Part shown: piece by piece, positions 21,903 through 33,054 of the stretch
How the letters are laid out: every line of letters begins with the position of its first letter
Numbering within the stretch: position 1 is the stretch's first letter
Assembly: GCF_003013715.1 (NCBI RefSeq)
Contig: NC_072814.1
Span: 1,426,001-1,490,000 of the forward strand
Origin: Candidozyma auris
Taxonomy: Eukaryota > Ascomycota > Pichiomycetes > Serinales > Metschnikowiaceae
Direction of reading: 5' to 3'
Length of the DNA stretch: 64,000 nucleotides
Notes under the pieces: generated by a model
The model's database searches: none
What the model saw: the letters and a program-made list of their open reading frames with translations, nothing else
Told to the model about the DNA's origin: nothing
Position numbers and translations under genes: made by a program

Positions 21903-24095
21903 ATGCCCCCGACAAATTTTACTTCTACACCAGGGTCCCTGGCAAAGCGAAGAAAGCCTTCCGCGGATATGCCGACGGAACTTGAAAATTCCAGTGAAAA
22001 GCTGAACCAACCCACAAGAGCCCTCAGAGCGTGTGACGGATGCCGAAAGCAGAAGACACGATGCTTCAAAACCTCTCCTGTGGCAGTATGCTGTATACGC
22101 TGCCTTAGTGTTGGAGCCGAATGTTCTTTCGAGAAAGCCTACAAATCAGCAAATCCTGGGGTAAAGATCATAGGAGGGATTCCCGAACACTTGACGGAAA
22201 ATCTGACCGTAGAGGTTGTTTCTTCGGGAAGCCACGATTATATTGATCTGCGAGGGTTTGACTTTACAGATCGTCGCTCGGCTCAGAAGCTCGACTTTCT
22301 ATGCGGGTCAGTCTCGAGGATTTTGGAGATTCTACAGGAGCAAAACGAAGCTCATGGATCAGGAATGAACAGCGACGTAAAATTGCTTTTGGATGCTGCG
22401 TCGTCAATGAAGCAGCACATCAAACCGCAAAACGACCTGTCTTCGTCATCTGATCCTTTGGTTGATACGCCTGCTGTTGGACCTCTGGATGATAACAATG
22501 GCGACGAGGAATCACCCAGCATTATTCTAGGCCCATCAAAGACATTCACAACTTCTCCATTCAATCTTGTTGCAAATCAGCCAGAGACAGCTTCCAGACC
22601 GATCTCCAATCTTCTCAGGCTAAGAAGCCTTGGGAAACCTCCGGCAATTGTGCAAAGTGATCCAGATGTTATCGATGCAGGGATCCTTACGAAGCTAGAG
22701 GTAATAGATCTCATGAATGATTTCAGGAGCAATTATGGAAGATGGGTATCGTTTCCAAGTGAACTTTCTACAAGCGAGTTGATCGAAAGCGTTCGCCAGA
22801 AGTCTCCTTTTCTCATCACCACGTGTTGCTGTCTATCTCTTCGATACTCCCTCAATGGAAAACCCAATCCGGGCGACATTGACAGCCACCGCAGAAAAAA
22901 AATGACGTACAAACTACTCATTCGTCATTTGCTCAGAGACCTCAACAAGGTGTTGCTTAAACTATCATGTTTTCAGGGTTGTGAAGACTCTAAGGGCGAC
23001 ATAGAGAACCTTCAAGCAATGGTGATTTTGTCCATATACGCAATGTCCTTATCGTCAATCGCTTGCAGTACTGTTGATGCCGACCCACTACTCGATGACG
23101 AGCTCAGTATAAAGGAATTGAACATGGACTCATGGTGCCTCTCGGGGACGGCTTTGACAGCTTTCATCTCGAAATCGACATTTGGCACGTTGCTTTATCA
23201 AAGCGAAAATGCAACACCAGATTTTACTTTTTTGTTTAATCGCTTTGACCCCGCCGAGTACCAGACACTAACCATGTTTCGCATTTACAACCATCTTATA
23301 CTCAACCACTTAGCTAGCTGTTTGTTTAGCGGACGCATGTGTATTATAGACCAGATTAGACTAAGCTATTGCAACTTAGCCTTGAGCTTGCCGAGCGCCA
23401 CTAATTTTGATGGCAGAATGGTCAGTGAGATTGGCATTTTATTGATCACATATAATTATCTTCAGCTTGATACATCTCCAAGGAACACTGACCAAGTCGA
23501 GGCATCGTACTCTTCAGTGATGGAAGAGATCAAAAGTTGGTATGAACAATGGGAATATTTGTTTTCACAGCCTGCTGTTTCTTTTGTCGAGTCTACACTT
23601 TCCTTTTGTTGCATCCTCGTACACCTAAATTATACCTATGACAAGGTTGCTCTCACAAACAAAAAGTCATACCAAGCGTACCAAACTCCAATTGACAATC
23701 TTTCAAATGTCGTTGGGGACTGCGACAGAGTACGCTTAGGTCGGATTATATCAAGCGCCTATTATCTTGTGGAGTTTGCAGAGAAAATCGAGAATGACTC
23801 CTACTATGCCTACCTTTCTGACCAAATCCATTTTTTCTTTTACTTTGGCTGCATAGTCTTGCTCAAGTCTTTAAGTCACCTAAAAGCAAGCAAAAGGCTC
23901 TACTTTCTAGAGGATCAAGAGGATCTAAAAGAACTGTCCTGGAAAGATGCCCTTGTGAAAGCTTATCTGCTAATAGAGAAGCTTTCAAGGATCTGTCAAG
24001 AAAACCCAAGTGATTTATTAACTTCTTATAGAGATGGACTACTACTAACCTTGCAGCAACATTTCCCAAAGGAGCTGAAGGATTTGATCGAATGA
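21903..24095 (+). CDS. Zn2Cys6 transcription factor
   Basis: The 730-residue product carries an N-terminal binuclear zinc cluster at residues 44-74 (CDGCRKQKTRC, then CIRCLSVGAEC) preceded by basic residues. The linker after it is Ser/Asp-rich. The large C-terminal part has the hydrophobic helical character of the fungal-specific transcription factor middle homology region, e.g. SPFLITTCCCLSLRYS and RIYNHLILNHLASCLFSGR. It ends 7 bases from the CDF transporter gene on the other strand. No specific regulator could be assigned from the cluster. A link to metal homeostasis because of the neighbour would be speculation. Confidence 0.88.
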   Translation: MPPTNFTSTPGSLAKRRKPSADMPTELENSSEKLNQPTRALRACDGCRKQKTRCFKTSPVAVCCIRCLSVGAECSFEKAYKSANPGVKIIGGIPEHLTENLTVEVVSSGSHDYIDLRGFDFTDRRSAQKLDFLCGSVSRILEILQEQNEAHGSGMNSDVKLLLDAASSMKQHIKPQNDLSSSSDPLVDTPAVGPLDDNNGDEESPSIILGPSKTFTTSPFNLVANQPETASRPISNLLRLRSLGKPPAIVQSDPDVIDAGILTKLEVIDLMNDFRSNYGRWVSFPSELSTSELIESVRQKSPFLITTCCCLSLRYSLNGKPNPGDIDSHRRKKMTYKLLIRHLLRDLNKVLLKLSCFQGCEDSKGDIENLQAMVILSIYAMSLSSIACSTVDADPLLDDELSIKELNMDSWCLSGTALTAFISKSTFGTLLYQSENATPDFTFLFNRFDPAEYQTLTMFRIYNHLILNHLASCLFSGRMCIIDQIRLSYCNLALSLPSATNFDGRMVSEIGILLITYNYLQLDTSPRNTDQVEASYSSVMEEIKSWYEQWEYLFSQPAVSFVESTLSFCCILVHLNYTYDKVALTNKKSYQAYQTPIDNLSNVVGDCDRVRLGRIISSAYYLVEFAEKIENDSYYAYLSDQIHFFFYFGCIVLLKSLSHLKASKRLYFLEDQEDLKELSWKDALVKAYLLIEKLSRICQENPSDLLTSYRDGLLLTLQQHFPKELKDLIE

Positions 24096-24102
24096 ATATG
24101 TA

Positions 24103-25833
24103 CTATGTAAGGTGGCCTTTAAAGTTGCCCTCCATGTAATCTATATGTACAAAAGCACGCTCAACCATAGGTAAACTTTCGATCGCATATTGAAGGGCTT
24201 CAGCGATATCGTGAGCGTCTTTGAAGCTCAAATTATAATTTTCTGTGTCAAAGACAACGTCTATTTCAACGTTGAGATTGTCGCCAACGTGATATACTTT
24301 CAACGCAGTAATCAGCTTGATGCATTCTGCAAAACGGTATGCCAAATATAATACCACCTTGTAGTCAGCAGCACTGGCAACAGCACCTGTTAAGTTATCA
24401 ATGTGTTCGAAAGCAGTGTAACTCCAGCTGATGATGATATACACCGAGAGAACGAATGCACCAAGGGGATCAGCCCACCAAATACCTGCGTAATGGCCGA
24501 TAGTTGGCATTATTAAAGATACTGTGTTGAAAATAACGTCAGTCATAGCGTCTTGGGCCAAAGCTTGCACGGAGCTCGATTTTGACGTTATGCACCAGGC
24601 CCAACAGATAATTTTGGCTAATATGGTTGCCAACATAATCGAAATAGCATCGAGACCAATTTCAACCACCACTCTTTCCTCTGGCAGACTTAAGAAGAGC
24701 TTCTTGAAAGATGCAAGACCGACTTGGAAGAAGGAGATGATGATAATGACCGAGAATATAAGAACCCCCAAAGGCTCTAGCTTCGTCCTTCCGATAGGGT
24801 AAAGAATTTGTGTGCGCCAATTTTTGCTGTTGGAAAGCCTATTGGCGATGTAGATGATAAAAGTCGACAAGAAATCAAGCACCGAATCTACCAAGGACGC
24901 TATCACCGAAAGGGAGTTGGTCAACAAGGATATGACGATCTTGCCCACAAGTAACATAGTATTCACAGCAAAGTTTACCAAAATAGCAACCAAAACGCTC
25001 TGCAGCGACTGTTCCTCGTTGTACCCCAAGAACACGCCACCTTCTCTGATATTTCCCGGTTCGGTGTTGAGCCTAGACTTCGATGTAGCCTTTGCCATGG
25101 GTGCCAGCTCAGGTTCCTCCTCAAGAGAATTTAGTTTGGTCGCCTTAGGATCCGTGTAGTTGTTCAACATGTTCAAGTGGATCTTCCCATAATCGAGGAA
25201 GTGGTCAATCTCTGTGTACCTCTCAATAAGGTGATTCTGTTCCTTGTAGAACTTGCGGAGCCCACGCAGCATCTTAGACAGATTAGGATCGACATGGCCA
25301 GCTTTCCAATCTGCCAATGGTGCCCAGTTGCCTATTAGCTTCTCTGGCCTGAGCTCATTGAGAACACTCATCCTTCTAAGCGGCGTGTTCTCGAAATCGT
25401 CTACTTCGTCCAAACACGAGCGAACCAGGCCCGCATCAGAAAATGCAAATGTCGTCAAATCATGACTCGACAGCATTGGGTTCAGCACAGTGAACCCCCC
25501 AGAGAGAAGTCTCTGGTAGAAAGGCATCGACGGGCCCGCGTGAACTCTGGGGTTGTTGAATCTGTGCATATCAGCAGCAGAGACCAGCAGCCGCCTTTCG
25601 TGAGGCAGCCCCAGTAGGTTTCTATCTCGTTGCAGCGGCAGGTCCACAGTCATCGCCCTGTGGTGATGGGGCTGACGTCCTCTCCTATCTCTGCTTGAAG
25701 ACCTTGCTCCATACAAGTGTTCTGGCAGCGTTCGAATGAGTGGGGTGCTTTCCAGATTCCCAGCGCTCACATCACGGCTTCCGCCACTATAGCGCTTGAG
25801 AACTGGAGACGAGTCCAGTTTGGCGATGGTCAT
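24103..25833 (-). CDS. Cation diffusion facilitator, manganese-type DxxxD signature
   Basis: 576 residues from the ATG at 25833; codons further upstream contain no ATG. A long polar N-terminus (about 260 residues) is followed by about six membrane segments and a CDF C-terminal cytoplasmic domain ending near VERAFVHIDYMEG. The two metal-site motifs are both aspartate pairs: DSVLD in the second membrane helix and DAMTD in the fifth. Zinc-type CDFs usually have HxxxD, whereas Mn-CDFs have DxxxD, so manganese (or iron) is the likelier substrate. The YPIGRTKLEPLG loop is typical of this group. Membrane location (vacuole, Golgi or other) cannot be told. Confidence 0.85.
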   Translation of the reverse strand: MTIAKLDSSPVLKRYSGGSRDVSAGNLESTPLIRTLPEHLYGARSSSRDRRGRQPHHHRAMTVDLPLQRDRNLLGLPHERRLLVSAADMHRFNNPRVHAGPSMPFYQRLLSGGFTVLNPMLSSHDLTTFAFSDAGLVRSCLDEVDDFENTPLRRMSVLNELRPEKLIGNWAPLADWKAGHVDPNLSKMLRGLRKFYKEQNHLIERYTEIDHFLDYGKIHLNMLNNYTDPKATKLNSLEEEPELAPMAKATSKSRLNTEPGNIREGGVFLGYNEEQSLQSVLVAILVNFAVNTMLLVGKIVISLLTNSLSVIASLVDSVLDFLSTFIIYIANRLSNSKNWRTQILYPIGRTKLEPLGVLIFSVIIIISFFQVGLASFKKLFLSLPEERVVVEIGLDAISIMLATILAKIICWAWCITSKSSSVQALAQDAMTDVIFNTVSLIMPTIGHYAGIWWADPLGAFVLSVYIIISWSYTAFEHIDNLTGAVASAADYKVVLYLAYRFAECIKLITALKVYHVGDNLNVEIDVVFDTENYNLSFKDAHDIAEALQYAIESLPMVERAFVHIDYMEGNFKGHLT

Positions 25834-27705
25834 TATGGCCAGATATGATGGAGAAGTTGCTGGAGGCTTCACCACTATGAGACAGGAATGGCTGCGAAAG
25901 GTCACTAAGCGAGGCCGGAGTATGAGGAAGCAAGAGGATGCTACTCAAAACGAGAAGGGCGACTTTTATCTTTGGAGTACACAATTCTGGGGCAGCAAGG
26001 ATAACATTTGGGCATGAGTATATGAGAGATATGATTTGTGGAAGAATGCTGCCAAGAGAAGGTAGAGAACAAGAGACAGCACGGAACAAAGCGACGGAGA
26101 GAATGGCGGGATTGGAGACTGAGATGGAAAGGACAGGGGGTTGAGACAGGATTGGCATCAAGGCGATCGATTTCTTTGTTCAGTGAAGATTTGAGCCGTA
26201 TTTCGTATTTGTTCTCTGCAATGGCCTGCGATTTGCATTTTGCAGCCATTTTGACGTATGTGCGTTAGCGACGCAAAAATCAATAGCACTCAGCTCAAGT
26301 GGCTCAGACCCCATTGAATTGTATGCTCATGGTCGTTATGCATTTATAAGTTGAAAGAAGGAAATTTTCGTTTCAAGCGTTTGCTTGATGGATCCTCAGT
26401 GGCTAAGTTGGTTATGGAAATAGAATGAAGTGGTCGATATTCTATCTCATTTTGATCTCCCTTCCACTGGCTGAACATTGTGAATTCTCGCTGGATGTGG
26501 CAGCTCAGCTGCTTTACATCAGTTCGTTTCAGTTCCCGCATAGAATAAATACGAGGAAAAAGTCATTTGAGACGTACAAGGCAAAAAGGTGGAGGTTGGT
26601 GAACGGCGTGTACCAAGAAAAGGTATTGAACGATCATACGTGGATCTGAACCAAAAAAAGCGGTAAACTCACCTTTGGTGGCACCTTAGAAAAAGAAGAA
26701 CACATATTGCATTAGACTAAAGCGGCCAATTGGATACTATTGTGATTATGTTTGCGATGGCTTCGGTGAACTTACTTGAGTGGACAACGCAGAAAGACAG
26801 ATTAAAGCTGATGAGTAATGTCTCATTTTAAAATACTTTTCGAAAATCGAGATTTCATTTATTTTACGTTGGCGTTTCCTTCTACGCTTATGTCCACTGT
26901 CCCTACAGAGTTTTTCGCAGCCAATCTGAACTTACTTTCTAAATGCCACCTCCACATTGAATGTGTTAAACACCAAGATTGCTATGATAAATGACATGAA
27001 AAGCAAAAATTCTTCTTACACATCCCAAGAATATATCATGATTTTCATTATTATCCATCTATATTCTTTCTCCAGATGACAGCCCTGGGTGTGCGAGGCT
27101 CACTCTCTCAGAGGGTTACCCGCACCGCACCTTATAATACAATTTTTCACCCAACTCCCCAACTACACCATCACCATAACCGTATGTCTTCTGAAGACTT
27201 TAAACCGACATGATTAAATACAAAGATGTACTCTGAGGTGTACATGCAGGACAAAAATTATCAATAGGAATTCTTCGTTTATGATTTGTCGGTTTTAATC
27301 TCCTTTTGGATTCAAACGTTCTAACTCATAAAGGTATGTCTCTCTGACAGACATTGACTGATGATTGTTTTCACAAAACATACTTCCTGGCGACTCCTGA
27401 GCCTCGGAAAAACATGCATCACCAGCTGATTCTTGTCGTATCCCCTTACTTATAAGCATTGTGCTAACCATCAGTCTCGTAGTCATTCCTAAGATTTGGA
27501 GGGTGCCGGTCTCAGGCGATACCTACATTTTCCAAAAAGACGTTGTGGTGGTCAATATGATGAAAAACCTTATTTTCAGTTCTGCTTCTGAACCAAAACT
27601 TTCCTGAAGATAACCCTATACCAAAGCTCAAATTTCTGATCTGACACCACACCTTCTTTTTGGAACTTTCCCTTATTGTAGCATCTATTCTGCTATTTTC
27701 TCTAT
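25834..27705. other. 1.9-kb region with short exon-like fragments but no confirmed gene
   Basis: The plus strand has a 45-codon ATG frame at 27076-27213 with a presequence-like N-terminus, and a GTATGT donor inside it at 27182. A CTAACCATCAG acceptor-like site ends at 27473, but the resulting frame closes at once. The minus strand has an ATG frame of 63 codons at 27486-27295. Donor-like GTAAGTTCA sites occur on the minus strand at about 26777 and 26937, and GTGAGTTTA at about 26673. None is proven. Confidence 0.4.
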
Positions 27706-28842
27706 TTAGATGGCAAAGATGACAATCTTGCCGTCAAGGCCAGAGGTGCTCACCTTGCCATTGTCGTACCATCTCACACTGGCAATAGTGTTTTGGTTAA
27801 TTGTGCTCAAAGCCTTGCCGCTGCCCTTCTGGTTTGGCTTGTTAGCTCTACCCTTCAAGTCCAATTGCTTGAACATGTTGAGGGCATCGTGACTCGAGAT
27901 CTCGGCATCCTCGTCCACTGGTGCAACGTCATGGATCAAGTCTCTCTGCTTCTCCACATGGAATGCTTCCTTCCATCCGTTCTGAGAGCCCTCGAAAACA
28001 ATCAAGTTACAGTTGTGACCACCCACAACGATTCTGTTGCCAGCAAAAAGAATTGACTTAAATGGCAAGTAGTTGGTCTTGACAGTGATGAACGCGGCTG
28101 GTGGCTGGCCCTCTCCAGCTGGGTACACAACTGAAATGGAGCCATCATGAGTCACGAAAGCCAAGGAGTCTCCCTGGCCGTCTTGGTTGAATGTCACATC
28201 GTGCACCCACGCGGCAGTCTCGCTGATAAAGTCACCCACAAGGGTTTGGAAGGGCAACTTGGATCCCCACACCGAAGGCTCTGGCTTCTCATCAACGCCC
28301 TTGATGTATCCAGAAAACACCCTCACATGGCCATCGGTCGAGCCACAAGCCAACAATACATTGTTTGGGTGCCAAGACAAGCTGGTGATGGTGGACTTGA
28401 GTGGCTTCTTCAAGTGCTTTGACACCCACCAGTCATTTTCCTCCTCGTAGTAGCAAACAGCGATAATTCGATCAGCAGAACCTACAGCAAACTTGTCACC
28501 ATTAGGAGACCATTTACAAACGGTGGCGGCACGATTAATTCTCAAAAGCACCAAAGTGGGCTTGAACTCGTTGGCGGCGTTGTTCCACTCCCATACCAAA
28601 GCGTTTCTGTCTTGAGAACAAGTCAAGATCTTGGTCCCATCAGGCGAAATGTCCACAGAAGTGACAGTTTTGTCGTGGCCTCTCAAAGTGGTGATAAGAG
28701 TTGGCTTCGATGGAGAGTTTGGTTTGGTCTGATACAACTCCACGGTGTTCTCTTTAGTAACGGCTAAAAGCTCATAGCCAGGAGCAAAACAGTGGTCCTT
28801 GATAGGGTCATGACCCAATTGGTAGACTATAGGCTGCAGCAT
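27706..28842 (-). CDS. ARC40: Arp2/3 complex subunit ARPC1 (p40, Arc40), WD40 protein
   Basis: The 378-residue WD-repeat protein begins MLQPIVYQLGHDPIKDHCF; that ATG is the first in frame. Repeat cores include GHDKTVTSVDISPDGTKILTCSQDRNALVWEW, typical of ARPC1, then WSPNGDKFAVGSADRIIAVC and WHPNNVLLACGSTDGHVRVF. It ends HTG-like with STSGLDGKIVIFAI. The insert between blades 6 and 7 carries the HDALNMFKQLD helix that ARPC1 uses to contact other subunits. Role: structural and regulatory subunit of the actin-branching Arp2/3 complex, acting with Arc15 found elsewhere in this window. Length is close to the 384 of S. cerevisiae. Confidence 0.93.
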   Translation of the reverse strand: MLQPIVYQLGHDPIKDHCFAPGYELLAVTKENTVELYQTKPNSPSKPTLITTLRGHDKTVTSVDISPDGTKILTCSQDRNALVWEWNNAANEFKPTLVLLRINRAATVCKWSPNGDKFAVGSADRIIAVCYYEEENDWWVSKHLKKPLKSTITSLSWHPNNVLLACGSTDGHVRVFSGYIKGVDEKPEPSVWGSKLPFQTLVGDFISETAAWVHDVTFNQDGQGDSLAFVTHDGSISVVYPAGEGQPPAAFITVKTNYLPFKSILFAGNRIVVGGHNCNLIVFEGSQNGWKEAFHVEKQRDLIHDVAPVDEDAEISSHDALNMFKQLDLKGRANKPNQKGSGKALSTINQNTIASVRWYDNGKVSTSGLDGKIVIFAI

Positions 28843-29107
28843 TGATGAAAAAGTAAGCTCTTTTGCGGTAGTCACAGGAGTGTCTCTCTACTGTGAGTTG
28901 TTGGCGATAATTGCATAGTCCGAGACCTGGATAAGTTATACTGTTGGCCTGCACATAGTGCATGAGCTTCTAAGACGACAAGGCCTACAATGGTGGTGAT
29001 AAATGGAACTAGATAAAGTTGAGTTACAATATAGTCACAAAAGAATGTTCTTTGGTGCCTTTGGTATAGCAACAAAAACAGAAATGGTAGTAGTAATACA
29101 GGAACAA

Positions 29108-29848
29108 TCATAAATTGTTGTCTGACTGCTTCTCGTGAAGGAATTTCTTTGCCTTGCCCCAAGCCTTGGTGACCTTCTCGTTCTTCACGGTAGAAATCTT
29201 GGAGTCCGCCTTATCGACAACGTATGCAAACATGCGGGCGGTATCGGGGTCAAATAAGATTCTCAACCAAAGGAAGATCGACATAATCGCAAACTGGTAG
29301 CCTGATGTGGACCTGAAGGCAATTGTACGGAGAAGCAAGTAAGCCATCAACAAGAGCTCAGTGAAACCAATGAAGCTTCCGATGGAGTCGGAATGTTTTT
29401 GGATAAATGAGACTTTCTTGTGTTCAGACAATTGCAACAACGAAATCAAGTAAAGCGGCAATATCTTGAGAATTGACTTGAATGTGAAGCACCAAATGAT
29501 CGCCAAAATCAAGTACTGGAAGTTGTGTTGCACCAAAAGCGTGGTAAAGGGAGGCAAGTAGTGCAAACCAAACTTATGGGACATGGTTGCTAGGAACGCC
29601 GTGGTAGCACCCAAAAGGCACAACCTGTATGAAATAGAATTGATATAGTAAACGTTAGGAAGCCAGAAAATTTGGAAAATCAACGTCACCGTTCCAAACA
29701 CCAAGCTTGTAGCGTGGCCGCCCAACCACACATAGTACTTTGTCTTCGACTGACCCCCTATTTTCTTGACAAGTTTCCTTTTGCGGTAATCGGGCTCCAC
29801 CATTCTATTGGTGGCACCTGTGTGCCCTTCCTTCTCGTTGGCTGACAT
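29108..29848 (-). CDS. POM33: Pom33/Per33/TMEM33 family membrane protein
   Basis: The 246-residue polytopic membrane protein has hydrophobic stretches near residues 40-62, 70-90, 100-135 and 155-195. The conserved HNFQYLILAIIWCFTF stretch is the hallmark of the TMEM33/Pom33 family. Its tail (KADSKISTVKNEKVTKAWGKAKKFL) is a basic amphipathic helix, as in Pom33, where it targets the nuclear pore membrane. Family members act at the ER and the nuclear pore. S. cerevisiae has two paralogues (Pom33 and Per33); this gene cannot be assigned to one of them. It is transcribed in the same direction as ARC40, with about 265 bases between them. Confidence 0.82.
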   Translation of the reverse strand: MSANEKEGHTGATNRMVEPDYRKRKLVKKIGGQSKTKYYVWLGGHATSLVFGTVTLIFQIFWLPNVYYINSISYRLCLLGATTAFLATMSHKFGLHYLPPFTTLLVQHNFQYLILAIIWCFTFKSILKILPLYLISLLQLSEHKKVSFIQKHSDSIGSFIGFTELLLMAYLLLRTIAFRSTSGYQFAIMSIFLWLRILFDPDTARMFAYVVDKADSKISTVKNEKVTKAWGKAKKFLHEKQSDNNL

Positions 29849-32800
29849 GGCGACGAATAAGATGTAGAATGAAACGGATTTGAAGAATGTAGTGGATGTT
29901 GCTGTGTGGAGGGAATGGGCTGTGAGTGAAGCAAGTTCCTGCAGAATGACACTTGTCAGGAGAATGCCAGCAACTGTTAAGGGGGATCAAAAGACAAAAT
30001 ATTTAGCTCAATTCTTTATATGTAATGAAATCGAATCCAAAGGATTCGTCTGTAATTTTCTTTAGTTGATTTTGTTGGTGTACAGTTTCTGATGCTTCGT
30101 TTTATCAGATTCGGCCGTGCCTGAATTAGCCGCGGTTCTGCGCCGATTGGGTGCAACTTTCATGTAGGCGGCAGTAGAAGTGGTGAAGGAGAGAAAAAGG
30201 CAATATTTTTAGTTAAATGGAAATGCAGAATGTTATCTCTTGAAGAGGGAGTGGTGTATTACATGCCAATTTTTGACAGTTCCACTGAGAGGTGCCCTAC
30301 GAGGCTCTTGTGAAAATGGGGCAAAAGGTAACTTTGTATATTTGTAAAGTTTGATGAAGAAAGTAAAGTTGGGCTTTGAACCATTAACTACGACAAAATG
30401 GGTGTGAATTTTGTAGGAGTGTAATCTAGGAAGGCTATGAAAACCAAAAACGTAAGTTGGTTTTCACGTTGGAGAAGAAATCCGCGTGTCAGTCAGATGA
30501 ATCAGGCATAGATCTGTCAAACAGGTTCCAAGCAGTTGATGAGATATTTGACCAGGAGGCAGCAAAAAACTCCTCAAAATAGTATAGAGCAGAAGCAGGA
30601 GATGATACCCTAGGTCCTAATAGAAGAGGTTTTATGAAAAGAGTACGAGGAACAAAACGAACATAAAGGTCAACAGTTTTCGAATCTTAGTCTCAATTTG
30701 AATCCGACGAGTTTTCTCGCTTGTGGATCTCGATCCAACTTTCTATTTCTTTTTCAGCGATTATCAATTTCTCGACTCGTTTCTCCATCTTTGAATTGTG
30801 ATAGCTTTGTGAACTAGGATATCAAATGCTATTTATACTGGAGCTCAACTGATCATTGAATAAAAAATGGGGCAAAGCAGCCGGAGATTGCATCACAAAT
30901 TGTCACTTGAGGACGAATCGCACTTCAAGTTATTGAGAATGCTTAAATTGCCTTTTCAAGAAAATCAGACGAGTATCACGAAAGCATTTTTCTCTCAATG
31001 AATTGTCCGTAGATTAAGCATGCCTTTTCACGTGGAGGAATCACCCAGTATACGATGCTAGTACAATTGCAGTTACTACTTAGGACCTATCAATATAGCT
31101 TCTGTTTTGGTGAAGACATAGATCATGACTTGAGATGACAGAGCTCGAATAGTCTTTAGTTTATATACTGTGATAGATTCACATACGTTTGTATGTGCTT
31201 AAAGTACGTTGTACTATAGGGATAACACAGGCTGCTGTGAATATCGTCTCGGATGATACATTATCTGCGTTTCTGTGAAGAGAGGCGTTTAGCAGCATGA
31301 TTTGTGGTCACCCTTTAGAAAACTACTCCGAATGCGAGAATTTTTCAGCTTTGACACCAGTCTACTGTGAATTCTTGGCTCGGTCTCTATGGCAAAGTCG
31401 GTTGAGTGATGTTTGTAATCTTTCTTAAGAACAGTCATTTGCAAGTGAGGCCACGCATTCACCTTACTTTATCTCTTTCTCATTACTTTATCCATTCGAC
31501 AATCGTTATTTACCACTGAGTTCAAAAACATTTTCCTCGACCATTATAAGCGGTAGACTTCAATCGTCTGGTTAGGTGACGTATGCAATAAATCATGACA
31601 AATCTTCCGGCGGAATGACGACTCACAGTGTGACCACAATACATGACTTATAAAGCTTGATGTTACCTCCAAGTCATCATTTGTCTCAGTGAAAATGGCT
31701 GTGAAATCTTCTTAACCAGAAATATCCTGGAGCTAGGAAGTGCCAGGGCAAATAGTGTGATACGAATCTCGGTGTCATTCTTTTCTTCTTGTACTCTCCA
31801 CGTTTTTGAAATATGCTTTTGAAAGAACGATGAATCCTCACAAACGAGATTTCATCACTTGTGACCCGAGTAAAATTGAATCCAAGTCGTGGTCTCGAAT
31901 GTCGAGCCTTGCTCGCAATAGCTTGCAATAAGACGATTACACCCTAAGTAAGGCAAGTCGATTTTTGTTTTCAACATAATTGTGGTTAGAAACAAATCTA
32001 GGTCTCACGAGGTATTAACATCAACTAGTTTTATTGATGCGCTCCAGTGTGTAGTGACGATATATGGTGGTAACATCAAAGTACTTCGATGTGAAGAGAT
32101 GGATAGCTGCTTAGAAACGTGCTAAAACGTGAACTATAATCACAGTGACACTTTTTTCATGCATTTGACGAAGAATGTCAACTCACATCCCGGAAGCTTG
32201 GCCGCTTCGCTGCTTACTTGAATATTCATATCGATGCCTATCAACCTAACTAAGACATCAAAGTAAGACATACACCTGCACCTCGTTGAATACACTGGGA
32301 CTACTACAAGAGTTTGTCGTCAATGCAAGCCCAAGCAAGCTCAGCAGACCGTGCATAGGAGTGAAGAAAATGTCTCTTTTGCAACCATTTAAACGAAACC
32401 ACCCACTCAACACACAATTCGCCTCGACAAAACGCCAATATTCCGATATCTTCCAATCCCAACTCGCCAGTCACATCAAAAACCCCAAACTACCGAAACT
32501 TTTACGAAAATTCGCCACAACTAGTTCCTTCCCTTCCCTTCCTCTTAAACCTAGTCTCTGCCACCTTGCATCGCCACAACATCTTCATCTGCACTAGCCA
32601 CACACAAACTCCTTCGCCACATGAGCAACCTTATTGTTTTCAGCCCCATGCACATGGCCCCATAGAGGGTCACGAGCAGATTGTTACAAAACGGTGCGTC
32701 ACTTTAATGGTCATCCGCATATCTTTGTGGCCTAAGCCCAGGGTGGTGCAGCAGTAGGGGGTAAAGTGGCCCCAGGATGCAGAACGACATTTTTTTGGGA

Positions 32801-33054
32801 GGTGGTTTTTTTTTGTCCCTCAGGGTTTTCCTCGAATCCGTGAGCACTGGCTTTTTTTTTTTGTTTTCTCAGATGGAGTTCCGGCACCCACGGAATTCCG
32901 AGTGAGATGTAGCGGTCGCGGTTCTAGTGTGTACTAACTGCACTGACAGCACCAGTTGTGTACTATCAACATCAACAAACATCACCATCCATCCATCGCC
33001 AATTGCCCCAATCTCCAATCAACACTGATTTTTGGCAGAATTTTATCACGTGCC
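29849..33054. other. 3.2-kb gene-free region
   Basis: No conserved coding region in over 3 kb on either strand. Candidates are a 75-codon ATG frame at 32370-32597 (basic, Ser/Thr-rich) and an exon-acceptor-like TACTAAC (32932) with CAG at 32949 just before DAD3. Between 30.0 and 32.2 kb the sequence is noncoding-like. It could be a long promoter, an unannotated RNA or a small regional centromere. Confidence 0.45.

Noticed and set aside
28872..29162. 96-codon frame between ARC40 and POM33
   Set aside because: Overlaps the end of POM33 and the ARC40 leader; composition random, no start context.
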